A stretch of DNA of 64,000 nucleotides from an uncultured Treponema sp. (GCF_934725225.1 NZ_CAKVAM010000003.1:335114-399113); one strand, 5' to 3'; shown: positions 15,950 through 24,033, counted from the first letter of the stretch. A program made the numbers and translations. The notes: a model not told the origin generated them from the letters alone.

Positions 15950-17062
15950 CTACGCAAGGCAGGAATCCAGTTTCCTGATGATTTTTTCCTTGTCGTAGCC
16001 CTTGCCGATAAACACAAGCTGATTCATCCTGTCGCCAAAATCCTTGTCCCAAGATGAACGCAGCTCCTTGTCATTTTCAAGGCACTCTTTCTGCGTGGCC
16101 TCGTCCAGAGCCGCAACCCAGTATGCAACCGCCATCACAGAAGAATTTCTTCCGGCCTGCTCAAAAAGAAGAACGTCCTGCGCCTTCTCCTTGAACCAGA
16201 CATAGCCTTTTGCCCTGATAATTTCTTTTGGAAAGCCTTCGTTCACAAAATCCATGAATTTTTCCTGGCTGAACGGCTTTCTGCATTCGTATGCGAACGA
16301 AGAAATTCCGTATTCGTCCTCAAATCCGCGGTTCGTGTCGGAAAGACTGTTGATTGCCTTTTGAATTGCCGAAGAGGAATCTACCATGTCAAAGTCGAAT
16401 TTTGTCTCGGACACAATCTGCTCGATGTCAACTTTTCCGCGCACCGTCTTTACAATCTTCGCCTTTGGCTGGAAATCCCGGATAACCTTTATGACCTGCT
16501 CAGTCTTCTGATCGTCAAGCAAGTCAAGCTTGTTCAGGACAATCACGTTGCAGAATTCAATTTGGTCAACAATCAGCGTTGTAATATCGTTCGACTTAAG
16601 ATTGTTCGGGTCGTTCTCCTCGTAGTTCTCAAGGTCGGTCAAAAACTCGCGGTAAATTCTGTCGGCGTCAACAACCGTAACAATGTTCGAAAGAAAAACA
16701 TTTGTGTCCGGAGTGTCGTCCTCATAGGCAAGAAAGGAAGCTGCAATCGCGCCGGGATCGCTTATTCCCGAAGCCTCCACAAAAACAGTCTCAATGGAAT
16801 CTTTCTCGGAAATCTTCTCGACCTGCGCAAGAAACTCATCGCGCAAAGTGCAGCAGATACAGCCGTTCTGCATCTCGTACATTTCGCTTTGGGCAACCGC
16901 CGCTCCGTTCTTTTTCAGAATTTCAGCGTCAATGTTTATGCTTCCCATGTCGTTTACAATCAGCGCGACACGCCTTTTTTCCTGCCGAAGAATCTCGTTC
17001 AGCAGAGTTGTCTTACCAGAGCCAAGATAGCCCGTGATAAGCGTAACTGGTTTCTTTTTCAT
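15950..17062 (-). CDS. CobW/COG0523 GTPase, zinc metallochaperone type
   Basis: A 370-aa G3E GTPase. Walker A GYLGSGKTTLLNEIL, the metal motif NGCICCTLRDEF (CxCC), Walker B-like ETVFVEASGISDPG and the guanine motif VLNKLDLL are all present; the C-terminal CobW_C domain follows. Proteins of this group (YciC/ZagA/ZigA) insert zinc into client proteins or support uptake in zinc starvation. It sits 37 bp before the znuA start in the Zur-led operon, which supports a zinc role over cobalt. Confidence 0.93.
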   Translation of the reverse strand: MKKKPVTLITGYLGSGKTTLLNEILRQEKRRVALIVNDMGSINIDAEILKKNGAAVAQSEMYEMQNGCICCTLRDEFLAQVEKISEKDSIETVFVEASGISDPGAIAASFLAYEDDTPDTNVFLSNIVTVVDADRIYREFLTDLENYEENDPNNLKSNDITTLIVDQIEFCNVIVLNKLDLLDDQKTEQVIKVIRDFQPKAKIVKTVRGKVDIEQIVSETKFDFDMVDSSSAIQKAINSLSDTNRGFEDEYGISSFAYECRKPFSQEKFMDFVNEGFPKEIIRAKGYVWFKEKAQDVLLFEQAGRNSSVMAVAYWVAALDEATQKECLENDKELRSSWDKDFGDRMNQLVFIGKGYDKEKIIRKLDSCLA

Positions 17063-17095
17063 TTTTTTTCTCTTTGAATAAAATTTGATAATACG

Positions 17096-17210
17096 GGCGC
17101 TTCTGCCTAAAGGCAGACCGGGCTTTTCGGGGTTCCGCCTTTCGGCTTCATTCCTCGCTTCGCTTCGGAACGCTCCGCGCCCCTACAATCCCTAGCGCAT
17201 AAAGATGAAA
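17096..17210. repeat. GC-rich interspersed repeat, copy 2
   Basis: Contains GACCGGGCTTTTCGGGGTT and ends CCCCTACAATCCCTAGCGC, matching other copies. It lies between the small Cys protein and the CobW gene. No gene is seen. Confidence 0.7.
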
Positions 17211-17219
17211 AGAGAATTT

Positions 17220-17531
17220 TCAGTTGTTAAGACGTGTCTTTAGAGAAATTAAAGAGTTATTGAAAAAAGTCTGATATGAATTTTTAAAGGAAAGTTTTAA
17301 GGCAAAATATCGCCGGGCAAAGAAACTTCCGGCTGCGCAAAGGGCAAGGCTCAAAAGCTTTGCGTTCTGCTCGGCAACTTGAATCACAAAGCAGATTGGA
17401 CAGGCGTCGCCTGAGCAGTCGTGCCCGGCCTCGGCAGCCGCAAAAAATACTGAGAAAACTGTAAGCAAGATAAAGACCGCCGCAAAAACCGCGCGCAGCC
17501 TGTTCAATTTTGAATCCAGCCTTGAGTTCAT
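17220..17531 (-). CDS. Small membrane protein with Cys motif in the zinc operon
   Basis: A 103-aa protein. TM or signal segment at about residues 12-33 (AVFAAVFILLTVFSVFFAAA), then GHDCSGDACPICFVIQVAEQ with three cysteines and a His, then another hydrophobic stretch and a basic tail. Similar short HxCxGxxCxxC proteins are known beside zinc uptake genes in some Firmicutes, as far as I recall. The start at 17531 overlaps the zur stop by ATGA. It may bind zinc at the membrane; the function is inferred. Confidence 0.72.
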   Translation of the reverse strand: MNSRLDSKLNRLRAVFAAVFILLTVFSVFFAAAEAGHDCSGDACPICFVIQVAEQNAKLLSLALCAAGSFFARRYFALKLSFKNSYQTFFNNSLISLKTRLNN

Positions 17532-17941
17532 TCCAAAGTCCTGCATTTTTCGCAAAGTCCGTTCAGTGACGACAAAGAAAAATCAACCTTGAAGCCGAAG
17601 TTTTCAGAAACCGATTTCAGGTAATCCGCCGTAAGCTTGTCCGAAAGATGAATCATCGCGCCGCATTTTTCACACTGAAAGTGAATATGCTCGCCGCACT
17701 GTCCGTCTTCTTCCGCCCTCTGGTAAATAAAGCCGTCAGAAACAGCCGACTTGCGTTTTATGAGCCGCCCGCTTTCAACAAGCTTTTCAAGGTTGCGGTA
17801 AACAGTCGTCTTGTTCACACTTTCCCCGCGCTCAGAAAGAAAAGCAAGAAGCTCCATCGCAGAAAAACCGCTTTCCGTCCTTTCCTGAACAAACTGAGAA
17901 ATCAATTCCGAAGTTTTAGTGTGATAAGATTTTTGCAACAC
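17528..17941 (-). CDS. zur: Fur-family zinc regulator (Zur)
   Basis: A 137-aa repressor. The N-terminal winged helix includes AMELLAFLSERGESVNKTTVYRNLEKL, the Fur recognition helix. The metal region has the HIHFQCEKCGAMIHL pair of cysteines and the C-terminal GLCEKCRTLE pair that holds structural zinc. The start is GTG at 17941, which coincides with the predicted transcription start, so the mRNA is likely leaderless. It heads the operon of CobW, znuA-zinT, vanY, znuC and znuB, and a palindrome over its promoter suggests autoregulation. Confidence 0.92.
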   Translation of the reverse strand: MLQKSYHTKTSELISQFVQERTESGFSAMELLAFLSERGESVNKTTVYRNLEKLVESGRLIKRKSAVSDGFIYQRAEEDGQCGEHIHFQCEKCGAMIHLSDKLTADYLKSVSENFGFKVDFSLSSLNGLCEKCRTLE

Positions 17942-17976
17942 AGTTGCATATTAGCGAAGTGAAAAAGAATTGTCAA
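17934..17976 (-). promoter_or_regulatory. zur promoter with overlapping palindromic Zur box
   Basis: Minus strand: TTGACA (17971-17976), 17-bp spacer, TAATAT (17948-17953), then 6 nt to the GTG start. A perfect dyad TGCAAC-N3-GTTGCA (17934-17948) covers the end of the -10 box, the predicted start site and the first codons, an ideal place for repression by zinc-loaded Zur. Confidence 0.8.
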
Positions 17977-18059
17977 GAAAAATCTTCTGAGCGCAAAAGT
18001 ATTCTGCATCGGCTGCGACATAAAACAAAGCTGTTTCTGTTATACTTGACTTTCTTGTC

Positions 18060-18139
18060 ATTGTCGGGTTTTAGCCGACAATCTCCTTGCAAAATCCCGC
18101 AGCAAACCGTAGGTATGCAAATCCCTAACGCACGCTTCG
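18060..18139. repeat. Small repeat segments between zur and the deaminase gene
   Basis: TTGTCGGG..CCGACAA hairpin of the GTCATT repeat class, followed by AAATCCCTAACGC, the end sequence of the GC-rich repeat. No gene is seen in 17977-18139. Confidence 0.5.
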
Positions 18140-18532
18140 CTAAATCCACCAGTTCGGAGTAAGCGCTCCAAGATTTACAATCTTCTTGTTTTCATAATCC
18201 AGCATGACCCCGATATTCTGGTAATCGTCAGGCATCAGCTGCGTCATAAGCTCACGGCAGGCACCGCAAGGCGGAATGGCTTTTCCATCTTCATCAATCG
18301 CAATAACTTTTTTAATGGAATTCTCGCCGTTTGTTATCATGTTGAAAATGGCGTTTCTTTCAGCGCAGATTCCAAGCGTGCAAGCACAGTCAATGCACAC
18401 GCCTACATAGATTTTTCCCGAAGAGGACTCTATTGCCGCAGCAACTCCGCCAGCCTCTATAATCCTAGAAACCGTGCGCGGATTCAAAACCTTTTTCGCT
18501 GCCAAATACAATTCATCCCATTTTTCTTCCAT
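18140..18532 (-). CDS. Cytidine deaminase-family protein
   Basis: A 130-aa zinc hydrolase. Zinc and catalytic motifs are CAERNAIF (Cys-Ala-Glu) and PPCGACRELM (PCxxC). It resembles the short blasticidin-S/cytidine deaminase group more than classical CDA. It hydrolyses the amino group of cytidine or a related ring. The start at 18532 is preferred because GGAG lies 6 nt before it; the upstream in-frame ATG overlaps that Shine-Dalgarno. It is monocistronic, between zur and the flavodoxin pair. Confidence 0.88.
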   Translation of the reverse strand: MEEKWDELYLAAKKVLNPRTVSRIIEAGGVAAAIESSSGKIYVGVCIDCACTLGICAERNAIFNMITNGENSIKKVIAIDEDGKAIPPCGACRELMTQLMPDDYQNIGVMLDYENKKIVNLGALTPNWWI

Positions 18533-18615
18533 AAAAAGCTCCATTCAAAAGTCGATTTTGTTCACGAATTTTGTTTTTCAAAATTCCGCCCGCCCCGAAC
18601 AACGAAATATGAATA

Positions 18616-19251
18616 TCACTTCACGCCGATTGAATCAATCCAGCTTCTAACTTCGCTTTCGCTTGCTCTAGTTCCGAACCTTTTTCCAGCGAGCCAAGTT
18701 CCGTTGTCAGCTCCGGCAAGCTCATGAAGAAGAACATCGCTTCTTCCAAGTCCCGAGTTCATCGAAGTGCAGAACGGAACAACTGTTTTTCCTTTAAAAT
18801 CCGCGCCCTCGACAAATGCGTTTACAGGCCAGGCGTCGATTCCCCACCATATTGGTGCGCCGATAAAAACAGTCTCGTATCCGCTTAAATCCGGCATTTT
18901 ACCTTTCATCGCGATAGGAAGTCTTTTCAGGTCGCTTACGGTCGCAGTTCCGTTCGCCTTTGAGCCAAAAATCGTGTCATGCTCGCGGCATACGCGGCTT
19001 TTCTTGTTTGTCCAGTCAAGGTCTGCGGAAGTGTAATCGTCCTTCGGCACAACCTCGAACAAGTCCGCTCCAAGATAAGACGCGATTTTTTCGGCAACCG
19101 CCTTTGTCGTTCCAGACGCGGAATAGTAAGCCACAAGGATTTTTCCGCTGTTCTTTCCGCCTGCCTGAAAATTAGAACCGCTTCCAGAACCAGCCGCGCA
19201 AGCAGAAAACACACTCAAAGCCGCAGCAGCAGCCATAACAATTTTTTTCAT
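18616..19251 (-). CDS. Exported flavodoxin-like lipoprotein
   Basis: A 211-aa protein. It has a signal peptide with lipobox-like VFSAC near residue 17, then the flavodoxin fold: ILVAYYSASGTTKAVAEKIA (FMN phosphate loop), VFIGAPIWWGIDAWPVNAFV (the isoalloxazine-binding W/Y region) and VVPFCTSMNSGLGRSDVLL. It would carry FMN outside the cytoplasm, which is unusual. It is 32 bp after the second flavodoxin gene and is probably read from the same regulon promoter. GAGG precedes the ATG at 19251. Confidence 0.88.
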   Translation of the reverse strand: MKKIVMAAAAALSVFSACAAGSGSGSNFQAGGKNSGKILVAYYSASGTTKAVAEKIASYLGADLFEVVPKDDYTSADLDWTNKKSRVCREHDTIFGSKANGTATVSDLKRLPIAMKGKMPDLSGYETVFIGAPIWWGIDAWPVNAFVEGADFKGKTVVPFCTSMNSGLGRSDVLLHELAGADNGTWLAGKRFGTRASESEVRSWIDSIGVK

Positions 19252-19283
19252 ATTTTCCTCCAATGAATATTTATCTATCAATT

Positions 19284-19895
19284 TCATTTCTCGCCGATTT
19301 TTTTTAGCCAATTTGAAACCCGCTCCTTACAAGAGTCAACAGTGTTTCGCGACTCCGAAAAAGCGTTCTGCTCAACAGCGGCTTTCGGCTCCAGCCTTGC
19401 GATTGTGCGGGGCGTGCCTGCAAGTCCGCTTCCGCCGTGAACAGTGAACGGAACAACTTTTTTTCCGCTCAAGTCGTAGCCGTCAAAAAAAGAATACAGG
19501 ACAGGCGGCAAATCCGCGTTCCAAATCGGATAGCCCACAAAAACCGTGTCGTAGCTTTCAAAATCCGAAATCTTTCCGCGGATTTCAGGGCGCGAATTAG
19601 CCCGCTGCTCACGCGCCGCGCGGTTCAAAAGCGCAGTGTGGTCAGTCGGATATGCGTCTTTCGCTTCAAGACGGAAAATGTCCGCGCCGGTCTCCTCCGC
19701 AATAAGGCCCGCAACATACTGAACATTCCCCAACGCCTTTTCGTCCACCACGACAAGACTATTCTCCTCGTTCCGCGTAAGCCCCGAAGTTTTTGTGCTT
19801 TCAGGAACAGAAAAATAAACCACAAGCGACTTTGCAAAAGCCGAAAAACACAGCGCTGCCGCCGCAATAAAAGCAAAAATCAGTTTTTTCATCAT
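19284..19895 (-). CDS. Exported flavodoxin-like protein
   Basis: A 203-aa protein with a Sec signal (FAFIAAAALCFSAFA). The flavodoxin fold is shown by SLVVYFSVPESTKTSGLTR, YDTVFVGYPIWNADLPPVL and KVVPFTVHGGSGLAG. The insertion after the first strand (LTRNEENSLVV) is typical of the flavodoxin_4-type NAD(P)H-quinone-like group. It heads the flavodoxin pair and lies about 95 bp downstream of a regulon operator (19991-20008). Confidence 0.88.
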   Translation of the reverse strand: MMKKLIFAFIAAAALCFSAFAKSLVVYFSVPESTKTSGLTRNEENSLVVVDEKALGNVQYVAGLIAEETGADIFRLEAKDAYPTDHTALLNRAAREQRANSRPEIRGKISDFESYDTVFVGYPIWNADLPPVLYSFFDGYDLSGKKVVPFTVHGGSGLAGTPRTIARLEPKAAVEQNAFSESRNTVDSCKERVSNWLKKIGEK

Positions 19896-19940
19896 TCTTG
19901 ACCTCTCTTGAAAGATTTCCGCCGAATCTCTTTATGCCTA

Positions 19941-20008
19941 GAATATAAACCAGGCAGAAAAATATTTAAAATACAACTTTCTTTTAGCCAGTATGAGTTT
20001 TGGTTATG
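19941..20008 (-). promoter_or_regulatory. Regulon promoter/operator, copy 2
   Basis: Minus strand: a CATAACCAAAACTCATAC box (19991-20008), then TGGCTAAAAGAAAGTTGTAT and TTTAAATATTTTTCTGCC. A likely -10 is TATTTT in the TTGTATTTTAAAT block, 17 bp after the box end. It is nearly identical to the copy at 20785-20834. Confidence 0.75.
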
Positions 20009-20011
20009 CTC

Positions 20012-20752
20012 TCACACCGCGCTTCTAACAAGCCTAAGCCCAAGCCCTTCGCCGCAAAAATCCGCAGTCGTAACAAAACGGTAATCCGGCGTGCAGTAGC
20101 CCTCGCAGTAAATCCAGCAGCCGCCGCGCCCCACATGGGCAGGATTTTTTCCCTTGTAAGACGGATTCCAGCACCGCTCTCCAACATTTCCGCTCATGTC
20201 GTAAAGTCCAAGCTCATTCGCCTTTTTCTGCCCCACAGGATGCGAAAGACCGCCGGAATTTCCGTCATACCAGCCGACTTCCCCGATGTTGTTTGAGCCT
20301 GAATACTTGAAGCCTTTCGACTTTTTTCCGCCGCGCGCCGCATATTCCCATTCAGGCAAAGTCGGAAGCCTGTAGCCGTTCTTTGAAAAATCGCATACCC
20401 ATTTTCCGCCCGACTGATAATAGCACTCGTCAAGATTTTCCATGCGGCTCAAAGCGTTGCAGAATTCAATGCAGTCAAGCCCCGAAACATTCTCGACAGG
20501 CCGCCTCATATCCGAAACTCCGGCAGGATTTTTCCCGGTCACACGCTTGTAAAACTCCGCCGTAATCTCGTATCTTGAAATGTAAAAATCCGCGACCGTC
20601 TCAGCATGAAAAGTGTAATCATCAGGATTTTTCGTGCCGGAAGAAGAGATGAACTCGCCGCCCTCCACAAAGACAAAGCCACTGTCAATGTCCGAAGCAA
20701 AAGCCGGAATCCCCACAAGAAAGGAAAACGCAAAAAGAAAAGATTTTTTCAT
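20012..20752 (-). CDS. Exported FGE/SUMF1-type (formylglycine-generating-like) protein
   Basis: A 246-aa protein with a signal peptide (KKSFLFAFSFLVGIPAFA). The FGE-sulfatase fold is clear: GFVFVEGGEFISSSG, FYISRYEITAEFYKRVTG, PVENVSGLDCIEFCNALS, YRLPTLPEWEYAARGG, GNVGERCWNP and GRGGCWIYCEGYCTP. Some members oxidise a sulfatase Cys to formylglycine, many others have unrelated roles. No sulfatase gene is seen in the window. Its own regulon promoter stands upstream at 20785-20834. The stop is only 3 bp from the next operator. Confidence 0.9.
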   Translation of the reverse strand: MKKSFLFAFSFLVGIPAFASDIDSGFVFVEGGEFISSSGTKNPDDYTFHAETVADFYISRYEITAEFYKRVTGKNPAGVSDMRRPVENVSGLDCIEFCNALSRMENLDECYYQSGGKWVCDFSKNGYRLPTLPEWEYAARGGKKSKGFKYSGSNNIGEVGWYDGNSGGLSHPVGQKKANELGLYDMSGNVGERCWNPSYKGKNPAHVGRGGCWIYCEGYCTPDYRFVTTADFCGEGLGLRLVRSAV

Positions 20753-20784
20753 AATTCCCATAACAGAAAAATAACCGGGATTTG

Positions 20785-20834
20785 AAAATATTTAAAATAC
20801 AACTTTCTTTTAGCCAGTATGAATTTTGGTTATG
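20785..20834 (-). promoter_or_regulatory. Regulon promoter/operator, copy 3
   Basis: Minus strand box CATAACCAAAATTCATAC (20817-20834) followed by the same TGGCTAAAAGAAAGTTGTAT and TTTAAATATTTTC as copy 2. It precedes the FGE-type gene. Confidence 0.75.
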
Positions 20835-20852
20835 ACAAGTAGAGAAAGAAAA

Positions 20853-20888
20853 TAAAAAAAAACAGCCACTGCCGAAAAGCAGAAGCTG
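20853..20888 (-). terminator. Intrinsic terminator
   Basis: Minus-strand hairpin with arms CAGC..CTGC / GCAG..GCTG and nine T. It separates the DUF6261 gene (stop 21007) from the FGE promoter. It shares an 18-nt flank with the terminator at 9372-9406. Confidence 0.7.
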
Positions 20889-21006
20889 CCTGAAAAAACA
20901 TGACGCATGGCATTTATGCAACAGTTCTCCGGGTCAAGCCCTAAGATGACATTACCTGCCACACATTGCTCATTGCGAATTATTCATTAAGCATTACAAA
21001 TTGAAC

Positions 21007-21702
21007 TCACTTTCCGCGTTTTGAGACAGTCGCGTTCGCCTTTGCAATTTCTGCCTCGCACTTTGTGGCAAAGTCCTTATAGTCCGCAAGAGGGGCAACC
21101 GCGCTAAGATACGGCACGAGCTTGTCGTTCAGCACGGAAATCAGGCTCTTCTTTACCGAAGTCGCGCTCTCGCCTCTGTTCATGCTCGCGTTCGTAAAGT
21201 CGTCGTTCGCCTTGTTGAAGCTGTCCTGGGCCGTCCGCAACTCTGAAACAAGCTCGCCAACTCCGTCCAAAGCCGCAACGTCAGCCTTTAGAGATTCCGC
21301 TCCGAAGTCCTCAAGCATGCTTTCAATCAAAGAAGACTCCTCGGCAAAGTTTTTCTGCGTAATCTGCCTTCCGTATTTGCCGAAGACCGCAAGAAGATTC
21401 TGTGCCGCCGACTTTTTAGCCGCGACAGGAATCGCAGCGTAGCCTGTAAGAGCGTCGCCCAAGTTCCGGATAATCTCGTCGCGCGCAATGTCCGCCTCGT
21501 CAAGCGTGCTTGAGACGCGGTCGCTCTTGATAGCCGTTGTGATGTCCGCAGAAAGCTTTTCAGCTTCCGCCATAATAAGCGAAAGGTTTGCGTCCTTAGA
21601 AACGGCATTTTCCGCGGCACAAGAGTCCTTGTACAGACGCACAAGAACGTCAGAAAGCGTGTCTAGTTCTGCGACACGGATTTTTGAAATAATCTTATTC
21701 AT
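21007..21702 (-). CDS. DUF6261-like family protein
   Basis: A 231-aa soluble, mostly helical protein without signal peptide. It begins NKIISKIRVAELDTLSDVLVRL and has several long coiled-coil-like helices, with a Lys-rich end KANATVSKRGK. The pattern matches the DUF6261-type proteins common in Bacteroidota and Treponema, which are of unknown function; this is recalled from the family's appearance, not searched. GAGG lies upstream of the ATG. It is monocistronic with a terminator downstream. Confidence 0.7.
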   Translation of the reverse strand: MNKIISKIRVAELDTLSDVLVRLYKDSCAAENAVSKDANLSLIMAEAEKLSADITTAIKSDRVSSTLDEADIARDEIIRNLGDALTGYAAIPVAAKKSAAQNLLAVFGKYGRQITQKNFAEESSLIESMLEDFGAESLKADVAALDGVGELVSELRTAQDSFNKANDDFTNASMNRGESATSVKKSLISVLNDKLVPYLSAVAPLADYKDFATKCEAEIAKANATVSKRGK

Positions 21703-21917
21703 TTTGACCTCCTTAGAAAAAATGAATGGCTGGAATTTGATTGGTCATTCTGTCTTGGAAGTCAAAATGTACAATCCCGATAGTCTGTTTCCTCCATGAA
21801 TGGAAAAATTAAACTCTTCACAAAGAAGAATAAGGGAATACTAATATTAACGCAAGGCTAAAAACGGCAAGATGAAAAAATAAACAGAACAAGTCGGATT
21901 TGTATTTTTTTGCAGAT

Positions 21918-22205
21918 TTTAAAATTCCGCAGTCAGAAATGACGTGCGGACAGACCGCGGAATCATTCCGTTTGAAAAAATTACGCCAGTTCACGCTGCG
22001 GAATTATTCTGTTTGAAGAAATTGCGTCAGTTCAACGTGCGGAATTTTTCCGCAGCATGAAAGCAGACAAATTCACCTCGCGGAATTATTCCGTTCATCG
22101 AAATTATGTGCGGACAGCCTGCGGAATTTTTCCGCAACAGGAAAGCAGATAAATTCTGCTTGTGGAATCATTCCGTTTATAAAAATTAAGTCAGTTTGGG
22201 GTGTG
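21918..22205. repeat. 41-bp phased dyad repeat array C
   Basis: GGAAT cores at 21959, 22000, 22041, 22082, 22123 and 22164 are exactly 41 bp apart, with a degenerate copy before (about 21918) and a partial one after. Each is a 13-bp dyad CGGAATTATTCCG. Several linkers read TTTGAAGAAATTGCGTCAG, like array A although the dyad differs. Two alternating linker types occur (GAAATT type and GAAAGCAG type). It ends about 3 bp from the Abi stop codon. The rest of 21703-21917 holds nothing recognisable. Confidence 0.92.
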
Positions 22206-22208
22206 AAA

Positions 22209-22976
22209 TTAAATTTTATTATTAACAACCGAAATCAAAAAGTCTGCAACTGTCATCGCCGAATTTACAAATAATTGCGCATGATGTTCTTTTATAGCAA
22301 TACGTTTATTTCCAACGCCATGAGAGTCACTGCTTTTATTCCTCATCTCTGAAATAGACATAATGATTTTATCAAGTCCAGAAAGTAAATCATTAATCCG
22401 TTTATCAGTTTCTCTATTTTGGTGCATATTATATAAAAGTTTTACTTGGGTATAGAGTTTTATAATATTTCCACTGTCCGTTGGTTTTTGATTTTGTTTT
22501 TCAATGGCAAAACAGAAAACTTCTTCTATAAGAGTTCTAGCTTTTGTTATCGCGCTATCAAAATTGCCATTCTGAATATCTTCATTAGCTCTTTTTGTTA
22601 TGCTGATAATATACCCACGGTTTATATTTTGTATTGTAGAAATATCCACAATAGAATTAATTTTATATTTTTCCAAAAGACATTTACATTTTTCATATTG
22701 CTTATGTTTTTTGTCTGTTCCATAAATTGAATTGTCATAAAGTTTAGCTTCATAGTACCTTAACAAATTGGTACTTAACTTTATGATTTTTTCATCAGAA
22801 CATTCTGAAAAATATTTAGTCAAAGATTTTCCTTTTGATAAATTATATTTACGGCATAATTCTTCGCCTATACTTTCTCTTGTAAAATTATTGAATCTAT
22901 CCGTTGAAAAATCAAAGACATAACCGTCTCCATTATTAAAAAAGTCCAAGAATATATCTTTATCAATTGTATCCAT
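22209..22976 (-). CDS. Abortive infection protein (AbiJ-NTD3/Abi-C-like, HEPN)
   Basis: A 255-aa protein. The N-terminal ~80 residues (FFNNGDGYVFDFSTDRFNNF) fit the AbiJ N-terminal domains. The C-terminal ~120 residues are the Abi-C type HEPN fold (NGNFDSAITKARTLIEEVF, LLSGLDKIIMSISEMRNKSSD, SHGVG), with a possible HEPN R-x6-H pair in RNKSSDSH. Such proteins are RNases that arrest infected cells. The gene starts 13 bp after the methylase stop, so it is the third gene of RM locus 1. Its placement suggests a back-up effector that acts when restriction fails. Confidence 0.85.
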   Translation of the reverse strand: MDTIDKDIFLDFFNNGDGYVFDFSTDRFNNFTRESIGEELCRKYNLSKGKSLTKYFSECSDEKIIKLSTNLLRYYEAKLYDNSIYGTDKKHKQYEKCKCLLEKYKINSIVDISTIQNINRGYIISITKRANEDIQNGNFDSAITKARTLIEEVFCFAIEKQNQKPTDSGNIIKLYTQVKLLYNMHQNRETDKRINDLLSGLDKIIMSISEMRNKSSDSHGVGNKRIAIKEHHAQLFVNSAMTVADFLISVVNNKI

Positions 22977-22989
22977 TTATTTTTCTACA

Positions 22990-24033
22990 TTATGCAGTTA
23001 CCAATATTTTTTCAGTATTAGTATTTGTTGCAAATTCAACTTGATTTTCCAGTGTCTTTTTTATTGCAGTTGCGATTTCAAAGGCAAGGTTTACCGGCAC
23101 TGCGTTTCCAATCATCTTGTATGCGTCGTCCACATTTTCATAGATGAACTGAAACGTGTCTGGAAATCCTTGAACTCTTGCAACTTCGCGGACTGTCATT
23201 CTGCGATAAAGGTTTTCTTTTTCTTTTACAAACTCGCATTTATTCAAGCCGACTTTCTGCATTTTAGGAGCCTGCGGATGCAACTGGCATTGACGACCGC
23301 TCGCCTGAACTGTAAAAGCCTGCTCATCCCAGGATTTTACACGGTTTCGGCTCATAAAAATCGGAGAATATGCGCCTGTAAAATATTCGTTATTGTTTAT
23401 AGCGTCCGGATTTCTGTGATTTTTAGGCAAAGCAGGAACAGCGGTATCTTTCAAATCCCAGATAATATCCTTGAGACTGATTTTTTTGTCATCTTCTTCT
23501 GTAGAGCCTCTTGGAAACTGAAAATTTATATTCAAGTCGCTTCTGAATCCGATGTAGAAAACACGTTTTCGCTCCTGAGCAACGCCGTAATCTTTTGCAT
23601 TCACCATTGTCAAAGAAACATCATAGCCGGCATCTTTAAAAAGCGTAAGAATATTCTGAACGGCTTCCGAATGTCGTTTTGCCAACATTCCGCTCACATT
23701 TTCTGCAAGGAAAAATTTCGGTCTTTTGTTTTTTAAGATTCTAATATATTCATAAAAAAGTTTTCCGCGTGGGTCGTCAATTCCACGTAAAGAACCGGCT
23801 TCTGACCAAGACTGACAAGGCGGACCTCCGATAATTCCGTCAATCTCATCTGGAAAATCCTCTTCTTTTATATTTCTGATGTCGCCACGGATAAGTTTTG
23901 TTTTCGGATGATTTTTTTCAAAAGTTGCCCAAATTGACGAGTCAAATTCATTTGCAATCGGAATTTCAAATCCTGCTTTTTCAAATCCCAAATCAAGACC
24001 GCCGCAGCCGCTGAAAAGACTTATTACTTTCAT
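22990..24033 (-). CDS. C5-cytosine DNA methyltransferase
   Basis: A 347-aa methylase with all C5 motifs in order: I ISLFSGCGGLDLGFEKAG, IV GGPPCQSWSEAGSL (catalytic Cys), VI FLAENVSGML, VIII VFYIGFRSDL, IX RRMTVREVARVQGFPD and X MIGNAVPVNLA. It protects host DNA at the site cut by the adjacent NgoPII-like nuclease, hence probably GGCC. It overlaps the nuclease gene by ATGA. The last residues (EKILVTA) match the end of the unrelated methylase of RM locus 3. Confidence 0.95.
   Translation of the reverse strand: MKVISLFSGCGGLDLGFEKAGFEIPIANEFDSSIWATFEKNHPKTKLIRGDIRNIKEEDFPDEIDGIIGGPPCQSWSEAGSLRGIDDPRGKLFYEYIRILKNKRPKFFLAENVSGMLAKRHSEAVQNILTLFKDAGYDVSLTMVNAKDYGVAQERKRVFYIGFRSDLNINFQFPRGSTEEDDKKISLKDIIWDLKDTAVPALPKNHRNPDAINNNEYFTGAYSPIFMSRNRVKSWDEQAFTVQASGRQCQLHPQAPKMQKVGLNKCEFVKEKENLYRRMTVREVARVQGFPDTFQFIYENVDDAYKMIGNAVPVNLAFEIATAIKKTLENQVEFATNTNTEKILVTA

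Noticed and set aside
15913..16017. N-terminal extension of ZnuA-ZinT
   Set aside because: It is a shadow of the end of the CobW gene; the signal peptide and GGAGA fix the start at 15912.
20012..20752. Active sulfatase-maturing FGE
   Set aside because: No sulfatase gene nearby and many FGE-fold proteins have other roles, so only the fold is claimed.
21918..22205. CRISPR array
   Set aside because: The period (41 bp) is short, the repeated part is a 13-bp palindrome with drift, linkers are themselves similar, and no cas gene is in the window.
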